NCBI GenBank assembly: GCA_040758525.1
Contig: JBFLVQ010000275.1
Location: forward strand, 1-11,414
Direction: 5' to 3'
DNA: 11,414 nucleotides
From: JBFLVQ01 sp040758525
GTDB lineage: Bacteria; Acidobacteriota; Blastocatellia; Chloracidobacteriales; JADJPF01
Part shown: positions 1 through 6,585 of the stretch, in pieces
How positions within the stretch are numbered: position 1 is the first letter of the stretch
Layout: every line of letters begins with the position of its first letter
Notes under the pieces: generated by a model
What the model was told of the DNA's origin: nothing
The model's input: the letters and a program-made list of their open reading frames with translations, nothing else
The model's database searches: none
Program-made: the position numbers and the translations under genes

Positions 1-336
1 CTTCACAAGAATAAGATCTTCCTTTTTAGTAAAGCTATGTCAAAATTAAGCAGTCAGGAAAAAGGTTGTGAAATAACTTGCCAGATTTTTAAGCAAGCAG
101 GATCAAAATTTGAGATAGAGGAAGAGATTAATATTCCTTTACCTGGAAGAAAGGTATGTCTCGGTTATGTAGAAGATTTAGATCCTTGGTCTGATAATGT
201 TTTACTGATCGATAAGCTAGATCCTCCATTTAAATCACACTATTTATTGTTCAATTTAGCGTCAAAACAGATGATGGATATTGGTACTGTTAATACGTAT
301 GCAATGTTTTTAAAAGAAGATCTGTTGAAGCACTAG
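1..336 (+). CDS. Hypothetical protein, possibly 5'-truncated by the window edge
   Basis: The reading frame is open from the left edge to a TAG stop at 334-336. The first internal ATG is at 37 and would give 99 residues. The 12 codons before it contain no stop, and there is no Shine-Dalgarno sequence in front of the ATG, so the real start may lie outside the window. The visible part is soluble, mixed alpha/beta in character and rich in charged and aromatic residues (KVCLGYVEDLDPW, HYLLFNLASKQMMDIG). It has no signal peptide, membrane segment or motif that I recognise. The gene is clearly more AT-rich than its neighbours, which may indicate a different origin. It converges on the LuxR-type regulator, with only 21 bp between the two stops. 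No function can be assigned. That it is a real coding region is likely but not certain. Confidence 0.5.
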   Translation, partial: LHKNKIFLFSKAMSKLSSQEKGCEITCQIFKQAGSKFEIEEEINIPLPGRKVCLGYVEDLDPWSDNVLLIDKLDPPFKSHYLLFNLASKQMMDIGTVNTYAMFLKEDLLKH

Positions 337-357
337 ATGGCTATTTCTAGACCTTCC

Positions 358-999
358 TTAAAGCATTATCAATCCCTGACGTATGCCTATGGTAACGGCT
401 TCAGTACGACTGGTGGCATTGAGCTTGGCAAAGATCGAAGCAATATGGAATTTCACTGTATGTTCAGATATCCCTAGTCGTGCAGCAATCGTCTTATTGC
501 CGAGCCCTTCTGCCAACATACCTAATATCTCGATCTCACGCGCAGTTAAAGTATGACTTCCCGTTCCTGGGAGGGTTTGTGCGGATGGGAGTCCGGCGAG
601 CAGTTCCGCCGCTGTGTGTGAGTCGAGAACCACCAGCCCATATGCTGATGCCTCCACTGCCGACACGATCTCGTTTGCTTGTGCCGTTCTTGGCAGTATT
701 GCTCGTACTCCTGTGCGTAATGCTTCTGCCAGCCATCCATTAGGTGGGTTATCCACGAGAACAACAATGGCAATGTCCTGTCGCAGGACGTTGAGCCATG
801 ATAGGTCCGGTAATGCTTCTTCATTATGTACCTCCAATTCCATTAAGACTACATCTGGGGCAAGATTCTCGATCTGTTGTGCCAATGTAGTCTGTTCAGT
901 TGAACTTCCTATTACTTCTAGTGATACGCTCGCGTTGATAAGAGCCTCTAGGCCTGCCCGCATTATCACCGAAGTAGCTGCTACAAGAACACGAATCAC
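358..999 (-). CDS. LuxR/NarL-family regulator with degenerate (pseudo-)receiver domain
   Basis: This is a 213-residue protein with the NarL/FixJ layout: an N-terminal receiver (about 1-120) and a C-terminal LuxR helix-turn-helix (about 148-210) with the family signature LTAREIEILGMLAEGLGNKTIAARLGISEHTVKFHIASIFAKL split over residues 151-193. Such proteins bind promoter DNA as dimers, normally after receiver phosphorylation. The receiver core is altered here. The acidic pair is Ala8-Thr9, the phospho-acceptor Asp is Glu54 (VVLMELEV), and the conserved Lys is Arg104 (ILPRT). It therefore probably cannot be phosphorylated, and Glu54 may mimic the phosphorylated state. The start is GTG at 997-999. 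It overlaps the TGA of the upstream protease gene by four bases (GTGA) and is preceded by AGGAGG at 1004-1009, so translation is likely coupled. No sensor kinase lies in this operon. It is the last gene of the protease operon and a likely autoregulator of it (inference). Confidence 0.9.
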   Translation of the reverse strand: MIRVLVAATSVIMRAGLEALINASVSLEVIGSSTEQTTLAQQIENLAPDVVLMELEVHNEEALPDLSWLNVLRQDIAIVVLVDNPPNGWLAEALRTGVRAILPRTAQANEIVSAVEASAYGLVVLDSHTAAELLAGLPSAQTLPGTGSHTLTAREIEILGMLAEGLGNKTIAARLGISEHTVKFHIASIFAKLNATSRTEAVTIGIRQGLIML

Positions 1000-1853
1000 G
1001 CTGCCTCCTGGCTATAGCTATAGCTGCCTACAATTACATCGAAGGTCAGCCGCTGACCGCCACGAATCAGATCGATATTCAAAATATCGCCAGGATTACA
1101 GCCATTGAGTGCATTAAAGAGAGTATTGTAGGCATTGAATCGTCTTCCCTGTACACCGATCAATACATCACCAATTAAGATATTGGCTTGCTTTGCAGCA
1201 CTACCTGATTCTATTGCGAGCACAAGCAAGCCATTATAACGGCGGCCATATATAGATACTCTCACTGGCTCGACCGTTAAGCCAAGATAAGGGCGTTTGT
1301 TTCCAGCCTGTAAGAAATTCTCTACAATATTGCTTGGTATTGCGACGGCAAGATTATAAGCGATCATACTGTTTATGCCGATCACACGTCCATGTGAATC
1401 AATAAGTGGACCACCGGAATTACCTGGTGCAAGTCGTATATCAGCCTTTATCCAGGGCTGCCCCTTATCGCTAGGCGAATGTAAAACACCAATCGCAAGG
1501 GCGCCTATTACACCATGTGGGTTTCCCATTGCAAAGACCAGTTCGCCTGTACGCAATTTGCTTACATCACCAATCTCAGCGGCCATTAGATTATCAGCAT
1601 CAATCTTAAGTGCGACTAGATCACGTTGTGAATTACGTGCTGCCACCATTGCATCAAAGCTGCGACCATCGGATAGTTCAACACTTGCGCGTGTACTTGG
1701 TACAACATGCGAATTGGTAATGATCAGCCCATCAGTACGCCAAATAATCCCAGCTCCCGAGCCATGACGACGGCCACTTACTTGTACAGTGATACTGCGC
1801 AATTGTGTGGCAAGCAAGGCCAATTCGTCAGCAAACTCTATCTGTATAGACAT
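996..1853 (-). CDS. Trypsin-like serine protease with PDZ domain (HtrA/DegP-like), no signal peptide
   Basis: This 285-residue protein has a chymotrypsin-fold protease domain (about 15-180) and one C-terminal PDZ domain (about 188-276). The catalytic triad can be read as His49 (TNSHVV), Asp78 (RDLVALKI) and Ser146 (APGNSGGPL), all in canonical HtrA contexts, so it should be active. Family members degrade or refold damaged proteins, and the PDZ domain recognises hydrophobic C-termini or controls assembly. HtrA proteins are normally periplasmic or membrane-anchored, but the N-terminus here (MSIQIEFADELALLATQLR) has neither a signal peptide nor a membrane segment, which suggests a cytoplasmic enzyme. 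The ATG at 1851-1853 has AGGAGG eight bases upstream (1862-1867). It is the third gene of the operon, 58 bp after the aspartic protease gene and overlapping the regulator gene by four bases. It is a paralogue of the protease at 2791-3723. The C-terminus ends in a short SYSYSQ stretch. Confidence 0.93.
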   Translation of the reverse strand: MSIQIEFADELALLATQLRSITVQVSGRRHGSGAGIIWRTDGLIITNSHVVPSTRASVELSDGRSFDAMVAARNSQRDLVALKIDADNLMAAEIGDVSKLRTGELVFAMGNPHGVIGALAIGVLHSPSDKGQPWIKADIRLAPGNSGGPLIDSHGRVIGINSMIAYNLAVAIPSNIVENFLQAGNKRPYLGLTVEPVRVSIYGRRYNGLLVLAIESGSAAKQANILIGDVLIGVQGRRFNAYNTLFNALNGCNPGDILNIDLIRGGQRLTFDVIVGSYSYSQEAA

Positions 1854-1911
1854 ACACTAATCCTCCTGGGCAAGAGCATCTTAAACTACAGACAGATATT
1901 CCCTAGTAAGG

Positions 1912-2733
1912 TTACTCCAAACGAATGACCTCATTGGGATAGTCGATAGTTACTCTGAATGCTTTTAAGTAGTTATAGCCAACAATACCATCTATCTTTG
2001 TTGCTATTGCTTGGCTAAGCATACTAAGAAAGTCAGAGATCATCACGGTTAAATGATTGACCTCTATATCGCCAATGGTAAGTGATTCGATTGCACTAAC
2101 AGATGTTTGTACTGTGCCACCTGCGCCAATCATTGCTGGCATGGCTTGGCTCTGGAGGGCAAGGCTTTCTGCTAATTCAAGCGATATCACCGTAGTAGAA
2201 GCGCCTGTATCAACAGCAAACTGGTAAGGTCCTTTGCCATTTACAGTAGCAGCTACAACTATCAATGGCTTACCTATCTTTGCCAATTTAAACTTAATTT
2301 CTCGGCGTACAGAACTACTCTGCTTAACAGGATCTGCTGTTAAACGGAGAATATGGGTCTGATAGTCAATGGTTAGTTGAAAAAATTTTAGATAGTTATA
2401 ACCAATATCTCCATCTACCTTTGCGCCAATGGCTGTAGCGATTCTATTAATGTCATCAGTAATAGCGACCTGAACATTGTTAAGTTCGGCATCACCAATG
2501 GCCAGTGATTCAACATTACCAAGCGATACTTTTAATTTTCCGCCTGCGCCAGTACCCTCCTTGGTCTCTGTGATAGCAACACCTAAATTCTCAGCAAGCT
2601 GAGGAGCAAGCAGTGAAGTTCCTGCTCCTGTATCCAAAATAAATTGATATGGCCCTTTCTTATTGACGAAGGTAGGTAGCAATATGAGAGGTTGTTGGCC
2701 TCCTGCCAATCTAAAATCAACTTCGGTGTTCAT
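1912..2733 (-). CDS. Tandem-duplicated retropepsin-like aspartic protease
   Basis: This 273-residue protein is made of two copies of a bacterial retropepsin-like (clan AA, gag-asp/aspartyl protease family) domain. Copy 1 covers about residues 15-133 and copy 2 about 154-273. Each has the catalytic motif DTGA (Asp34-Thr35-Gly36 and Asp175-Thr176-Gly177) within KGPYQF..DTGA, a glycine-rich GAGG loop (62-65; 203-206) and GYNYLK.F..TIDY (111-124; 252-265). All three landmarks are offset by exactly 141 residues. Retropepsins work as dimers that bring two Asp residues together, so this chain could form the active site from its own two halves, as pepsin does (inference). No signal peptide or membrane anchor is visible, so it is probably cytoplasmic. 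The ATG at 2731-2733 has GGGAG seven bases upstream (2741-2745). The gene sits between two trypsin-PDZ protease genes, 57 and 58 bp from each, which supports one transcript. Confidence 0.88.
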   Translation of the reverse strand: MNTEVDFRLAGGQQPLILLPTFVNKKGPYQFILDTGAGTSLLAPQLAENLGVAITETKEGTGAGGKLKVSLGNVESLAIGDAELNNVQVAITDDINRIATAIGAKVDGDIGYNYLKFFQLTIDYQTHILRLTADPVKQSSSVRREIKFKLAKIGKPLIVVAATVNGKGPYQFAVDTGASTTVISLELAESLALQSQAMPAMIGAGGTVQTSVSAIESLTIGDIEVNHLTVMISDFLSMLSQAIATKIDGIVGYNYLKAFRVTIDYPNEVIRLE

Positions 2734-2790
2734 AGCTCTTCTCCCGCATTACTAGTCTTCTCAGAAATTTATTGTATGCACTAGCATTGC

Positions 2791-3723
2791 TTAATCATCT
2801 CGGCGTGGTAGTTCACCTACGATAATCTCCAATTCGAGCAGATTGCCGCCACGCACGATCTTGGTCTTTAAAGCTTTACCAACTTGTCCAGGTTCTAATG
2901 CCGATTGTATATCATTGGTGTCATTGACCAGCTTACCGTCAATATCGATTAGTATATCGCCAATTAATACACCAGCTTTTTCTGCTGGTCCGCTTGACTT
3001 TACTGTGACAACAATGACACCGCCACGTCCTGATAGATTCAGTTTTGTTACTAAGCTATCTGGTAGCTGTACAGCCTGTAAGCCCAGCCCTAGATAACCA
3101 CGGGCAATACGCCCTTTCTCTAGCAATTGAGTGACAATCCGTTTCACTGTAGAGGCAGGTAATGCTAGTACCATACTACGTGGGCCGAATGTATTGATAC
3201 CAACAATCTGGCCCTGTGCATTTACTAGTGCGCTACCAGAAAAACCAGGATAGCTAGTCATATCAAGACGTACAAATTGATCAATCTTGCCACCACTCCA
3301 AGTGCGCCATGAGCCGCTCAGCGCGCTGATAACACCTAGTGAAGCAGTAGCGCCATTCTCTCCTGCACGCCCAACGGCAAGCATTAGATGGCCAACCTTG
3401 AGCGCCTGACTATCACCTATCTCAGCAACAGGTAGCTCTACACCTGTTAGTTTCAGCACTGCTAGATCGGTGCTAGCATCGCGTCCAGCCAGTTGTGCTG
3501 GTAGAGTGCGGTTATCCGGCAATGTCACGAAAATATCCTCTTCACGCTTTACCGTATGCTCAGCCGTGACGATTACACCTGGTTGCCAGTGAACACCACT
3601 CGAAGGTATACGATGGCGTCCATGTACAGCCACCACTGCTTGACTGATCCGCGCGACAGTATCGGCTAAATCATTCGAGAGCGCCTGTAGTGTCTTAGAC
3701 AGTTCTGAAGATGGGGTTTCCAT
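2791..3723 (-). CDS. Trypsin-like serine protease with PDZ domain, first gene of the protease operon
   Basis: I place the start at ATG 3721-3723 (310 residues), because AGGAGG (3731-3736) lies seven bases upstream. The frame could be extended to 3828, but the extra residues have no ribosome-binding site or conserved look. Residues about 20-200 form a chymotrypsin-like domain with His56 (TAEHTV), Asp86 (STDLAVLKL) and Ser162 (PGFSGSAL). Residues about 208-305 form a PDZ domain (YLGLGLQAVQL, GPAEKAGVLIGDILIDIDG). The nucleophile motif differs from the usual GNSGGPL but keeps the triad, so activity is likely with an altered oxyanion or S1 environment. As in its paralogue at 996-1853, there is no signal peptide, which points to an intracellular protease. 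It leads a four-gene operon, and its promoter must lie in the divergent region up to 3975. The substrate is unknown; it could be misfolded protein or a specific regulator. Confidence 0.9.
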   Translation of the reverse strand: METPSSELSKTLQALSNDLADTVARISQAVVAVHGRHRIPSSGVHWQPGVIVTAEHTVKREEDIFVTLPDNRTLPAQLAGRDASTDLAVLKLTGVELPVAEIGDSQALKVGHLMLAVGRAGENGATASLGVISALSGSWRTWSGGKIDQFVRLDMTSYPGFSGSALVNAQGQIVGINTFGPRSMVLALPASTVKRIVTQLLEKGRIARGYLGLGLQAVQLPDSLVTKLNLSGRGGVIVVTVKSSGPAEKAGVLIGDILIDIDGKLVNDTNDIQSALEPGQVGKALKTKIVRGGNLLELEIIVGELPRRDD

Positions 3724-3730
3724 TTTTATC

Positions 3731-3736
3731 CCTCCT
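3731..3736 (-). promoter_or_regulatory. Ribosome-binding site deciding the start of the first protease gene
   Basis: AGGAGG on the minus strand, seven bases before ATG 3721-3723. It supports the 310-residue form over the longer open frame starting at 3828, which has no such site. Confidence 0.8.
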
Positions 3737-3849
3737 GACAATCTCGCTAGGGGCTGGCCAGGTCCCGGCTGAGCTAAGCATCGCATGACATGGTAAGGAA
3801 AGAAATCGCTCAATTGGTTAGTTTGCACCCGGAAATTTGGCTAGGGTCG

Positions 3850-3940
3850 CTACGATTCATCCACCGATTTCTACACTTCATCAGATTATTCTACTTTTCA
3901 TCAGGTTTTTCGCGTCTGGTCCGCTCATTACACCTATATT
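3850..3940 (+). promoter_or_regulatory. Three direct repeats at 20-21 bp period (candidate LytTR operator) with a possible -10 box
   Basis: Three imperfect copies of CTACnnTTCATC start at 3850, 3871 and 3891. The cores ACnnTTCAT are at 3852-3860, 3873-3881 and 3893-3901, giving periods of 21 and 20 bp. LytTR-family regulators (AgrA, ComE and relatives) are known to bind pairs of short direct repeats about two helical turns apart, with a loose consensus [TA][AC][CA]GTTN[AG][TG]. The three cores match 7, 8 and 7 of 9 positions. A TATATT at 3935-3940, 33 bp past the last repeat and without a good -35 box, fits an activator-dependent promoter reading toward the DUF2306/LytS/LytTR operon. The repeats lie midway between two divergent operons and could act on both. 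The repeats are seen directly. Their role is an inference. Confidence 0.5.
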
Positions 3941-3975
3941 GAGTTGGTATAGAGATTATTTGGAGGATAATAGTT

Positions 3976-4494
3976 ATGTTTATGTTGGTTATACATACGT
4001 TGATCGGTGTGGCAGCCATTCTAATAGGTTTTATCGTTTTGCGGGCAAGGAAATTTAGCAATACACATACACGTCTAGGCGAGATTTATCATTGGCTTAT
4101 GTTAGTTATTTGTGTTACGGCATTAGCAATAAGCTATACACGTGGCCGTGCCAATATCTTCACTTATCTTGCTCCGCCCAGTTATGCGGCAGCTTTATTA
4201 GGATATTTAATGGCAAAGTATCGTCCGGCAAATTGGCTGCGCTGGCATATCTCTGGACAGGCAGGTTCTTACATCGCACTACTAACGGCAGTGCTATTCC
4301 AATTTGTTCCACGCTTCTGGCATACTGACACAAAGATCCTGGGATTATCCCTGGCATTTTGGGTAACATTGATAGCTCCTGGCATTATTGGCGGCTTCTT
4401 CATTAGACGTACACAGAAGCGCTGGGCAAAGGCGAATGCGAATACACGTTTAAATAAGCGTCGTATTGCCATTGACACTTCAACAGTAATTTAA
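3976..4494 (+). CDS. DUF2306-like multi-pass membrane protein
   Basis: This is a 172-residue integral membrane protein with about four or five hydrophobic segments (about 3-23, 37-55, 65-81, 96-113 and 121-143) and a basic cytoplasmic-type tail (RRTQKRWAKANANTRLNKRR). The pattern of histidines near membrane boundaries, His31 and His39 in NTHTRLGEIYHW and His91 in LRWHISGQAGSY, and the overall layout resemble the DUF2306 predicted membrane family. The biochemical role of that family is not established. Such spaced histidines could bind metal or haem, but nothing here proves it. GGAGG at 3962-3966 is nine bases before the ATG. The gene is the first of an operon with the sensor kinase (34 bp gap) and its response regulator, so it may act as an accessory sensor or as a component of the monitored process (inference). 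Family assignment is moderately sure. Confidence 0.7.
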   Translation: MFMLVIHTLIGVAAILIGFIVLRARKFSNTHTRLGEIYHWLMLVICVTALAISYTRGRANIFTYLAPPSYAAALLGYLMAKYRPANWLRWHISGQAGSYIALLTAVLFQFVPRFWHTDTKILGLSLAFWVTLIAPGIIGGFFIRRTQKRWAKANANTRLNKRRIAIDTSTVI

Positions 4495-4528
4495 AGGTAG
4501 CCATTGTGGATCTAAGATAGGAATAGAA

Positions 4529-5635
4529 ATGGATCGAGATATTTTCACACAGAAAGATAAAATCTTAGGGCGGCTTGGTACTGTTCTAGCAACTAACCAA
4601 GTCGCTACATTGGCTGCAATCCTCTTTTTCTGTGTATTTAGTACGCCAACTACTTCTTGGTCATTGATACAGATTGTCTTCTATTCAGTCGTATACTCAA
4701 ACTGTATAGGCACACCGATCATACTAAGTTTTCCATATCTAGTATCTCGTTCTGCACGCTGGGGCTTTCCCAGAAACTGGCTGCTTGTACTGACAGCTCT
4801 ATTTGTCATCACACTAGTAGGCTGTCTATTTGCTGGTGTCTTACTACTTGGTCTGGGTGTTTATACAACTGCTCAATATTGGGATAGATTCTATGTTTGC
4901 CTGCGTGTATCACTGGTGATTAGCGCTATTTTTGGTATTACGATGTTCATTTATAACCAGATGCGATTTCAATTGGCTGAGACTCTATTGCAATTACGTA
5001 CTAGAGAGTTGGAACAGGAGCGTGCTCTTAAGCTTGCCACTGAGGCGCGTCTAGCAATGCTGGCTACCCAGATTCATCCGCATTTCCTCTTTAATACACT
5101 CAATTCGATCTCTGCATTGATACAAGAAGATCCGGCCCAAGCCGAGCGACTGGTCGAGCGGCTAGCAGCTTTGCTACGTTACTCACTGGATGCCAACCAG
5201 CGCCGTCTTGTGCCACTACGTCAGGAGTTAAAAATAGTTACCGATTATTTAGAGATCGAAAAGGCTCGTTATGGCGAGCGATTAGACTACACGATTGATG
5301 TGCCTGGGCAATATCAGTTAGTAGAAGTGCCACCACTGTCAACACAGACGTTAGTAGAAAACAGCATCAAGCATAGCATCGCACCACGTCGTAAAGGCGG
5401 TAGAATATCTGTGCAGGCGCGGCTTGTTGATTCCCATTTGCAGATAGCAGTTTGGGATGATGGGCCTGGTTTCTCAGTAGAAAAGATAATTCCTGGTCAT
5501 GGTTTAGATAACTTACAAGCGCGATTAGCAGCGCTATTTAATAAGGATGCTAGCCTGGCAGTAGCAAAGCGTAATGATGGTCAGCTAGTCACTATTAAGT
5601 TACCCTGCTATCAGACGTTGACAGCAAAAGTATGA
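4529..5635 (+). CDS. LytS-type membrane histidine kinase
   Basis: This is a 368-residue sensor kinase. The N-terminal region (about 22-142) has four or more hydrophobic segments and no recognisable extracytoplasmic domain. A helical linker with heptad-like character (about 147-178) follows. The His_kinase/HATPase pair then has the LytS-family phospho-acceptor motif QIHPHFLFNTLNSI (181-194, acceptor probably His185), the N box LVENSIKHSI (275-284), and the G boxes DDGPGF (310-315) and GHGLDNLQARL (323-333). The expected reaction is ATP-dependent autophosphorylation, followed by phosphotransfer to the LytTR regulator encoded immediately downstream. A modest Shine-Dalgarno (AGGA, 4519-4522) precedes the ATG by six bases. 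The gene ends in an ATGA overlap with the regulator, which is typical of a cognate pair. The signal is unknown; sensing within or at the membrane is likely given the small loops. Confidence 0.94.
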   Translation: MDRDIFTQKDKILGRLGTVLATNQVATLAAILFFCVFSTPTTSWSLIQIVFYSVVYSNCIGTPIILSFPYLVSRSARWGFPRNWLLVLTALFVITLVGCLFAGVLLLGLGVYTTAQYWDRFYVCLRVSLVISAIFGITMFIYNQMRFQLAETLLQLRTRELEQERALKLATEARLAMLATQIHPHFLFNTLNSISALIQEDPAQAERLVERLAALLRYSLDANQRRLVPLRQELKIVTDYLEIEKARYGERLDYTIDVPGQYQLVEVPPLSTQTLVENSIKHSIAPRRKGGRISVQARLVDSHLQIAVWDDGPGFSVEKIIPGHGLDNLQARLAALFNKDASLAVAKRNDGQLVTIKLPCYQTLTAKV

Positions 5636-6420
5636 CCACAGTAGCAACCAAACTACGTGCATATCTGGTAGATGATGAGCCGCTTGCGCTCAAGCGTTTA
5701 ACACGCTTACTAACTGCTACTGGTCGTGTAGAGATTGTTGGCAGCACCAGCGATCCAGAAGTTGCGCTAGAATCTCTTACTCGTATTCAGGTAGAGCTTC
5801 TCTTTCTAGACATTGAGATGCCAGCAATGAATGGTTTTGAACTGCTTGCCCAGTTACCATTGCAACCACTGGTCGTCTTTACCACTGCCTATGATCAATA
5901 TGCATTACAGGCTTTTGAAGTCAACTCGATCGATTATCTACTCAAGCCTGTCGAGATGCAGCAGCTTGAACGTGTACTTGCCAAGTTTGAACGACTACAC
6001 AGTAGCACTAACAGATCCTCCCTATCCAACCAATTTCAATCTATCTTCGAACAACTGGCAACCACTTTTCGTGTACAGCCAGAGCAATTCCTTACCGTTG
6101 TTGCTTCCCGATTGGGTGAGCGTATACAGCTTATTGAAGTCGCTACCATTACACATTTCTTTGCCAAGGATAAACTTACTTATGCGGTCGCAGATAAAGA
6201 CTATGTTATTGATTACACTATTGCTCAATTAGAAGAGAAGCTAGCGCCAAAGACTTTTCTACGAATACATCGTGCCACTATTGTCAATCTCGCCTATGTG
6301 CATGAGCTAAGCCCCTGGTTTGCCGGTCGCCTGGCCGTACGTCTCAAGGATACAGGTAAGACGCAACTGATTGTTGCGCGCGATCGTGTGCCAGCTCTTA
6401 AAGAGCGGTTGGGTTTGTAG
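5632..6420 (+). CDS. LytTR-family response regulator (partner of the LytS-type kinase)
   Basis: This 262-residue protein has an N-terminal receiver (about 7-120) and a C-terminal LytTR DNA-binding domain (about 150-262). The receiver is fully equipped, with Asp14-Asp15 (YLVDDEP), phospho-acceptor Asp60 (LLFLDIEMP), Thr84-Thr85 and Lys105 (YLLKPVE). The LytTR part has the expected core (RIQLIEVATITHFFAKDKLTY and FLRIHRATIVNLAYV, around residues 164-184 and 209-223). LytTR domains bind direct repeats about 21 bp apart and usually activate transcription. The ATG overlaps the kinase stop (ATGA, 5632-5635), so translation is coupled and the two are almost certainly a cognate pair. Its likely targets include the repeats at 3850-3904 upstream of its own operon (inference). 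The contrast between this intact receiver and the degenerate one in the regulator at 358-999 is notable. Confidence 0.95.
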   Translation: MTTVATKLRAYLVDDEPLALKRLTRLLTATGRVEIVGSTSDPEVALESLTRIQVELLFLDIEMPAMNGFELLAQLPLQPLVVFTTAYDQYALQAFEVNSIDYLLKPVEMQQLERVLAKFERLHSSTNRSSLSNQFQSIFEQLATTFRVQPEQFLTVVASRLGERIQLIEVATITHFFAKDKLTYAVADKDYVIDYTIAQLEEKLAPKTFLRIHRATIVNLAYVHELSPWFAGRLAVRLKDTGKTQLIVARDRVPALKERLGL

Positions 6421-6493
6421 ATTTGCCTGCCTAATTAACTGCCTAATGATTCAATATCTTGTGGATCTTTTCCGTAATACCAGCCATTTTGTA

Positions 6494-6523
6494 TTGACAA
6501 TGGCAGTCTGTTTCGCCTATATT
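6494..6523 (+). promoter_or_regulatory. Sigma70-type promoter for the DUF1579 gene
   Basis: A perfect -35 box TTGACA (6494-6499) and a good -10 box TATATT (6518-6523) are separated by 18 bp, 62 bp before the ATG at 6586. The spacing and match make this the clearest promoter in the window. It shows that the DUF1579 gene is transcribed separately from the preceding two-component operon. Confidence 0.75.
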
Positions 6524-6585
6524 TCGCGTTAATAAACAGTTTATTCAAATGGCAAGAGTGTGACAAAAAGAGAAGGAGAGGCGTT

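Noticed and set aside
333..350. CTAGA...TCTAG short inverted repeat between the first two convergent genes, as a terminator
   Set aside because: Only five base pairs and no T tract on either strand.
614..1108. Long plus-strand open frame opposite the regulator and protease genes
   Set aside because: It has no family features, and the minus-strand frames encode clear LuxR and HtrA proteins.
3760..3815. TTGAGC and TGTCAT, 17 bp apart on the minus strand, as the promoter of the protease operon
   Set aside because: Each box matches the consensus at only four of six positions, which is too weak to annotate.
3724..3828. N-terminal extension of the first protease to 3828
   Set aside because: No ribosome-binding site, no signal peptide in the extra residues, and a strong AGGAGG sits before the downstream ATG.
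3850..3907. The 20-21 bp repeats as a CRISPR array
   Set aside because: The repeat units are short and imperfect, with almost no spacer, and no cas genes are nearby.
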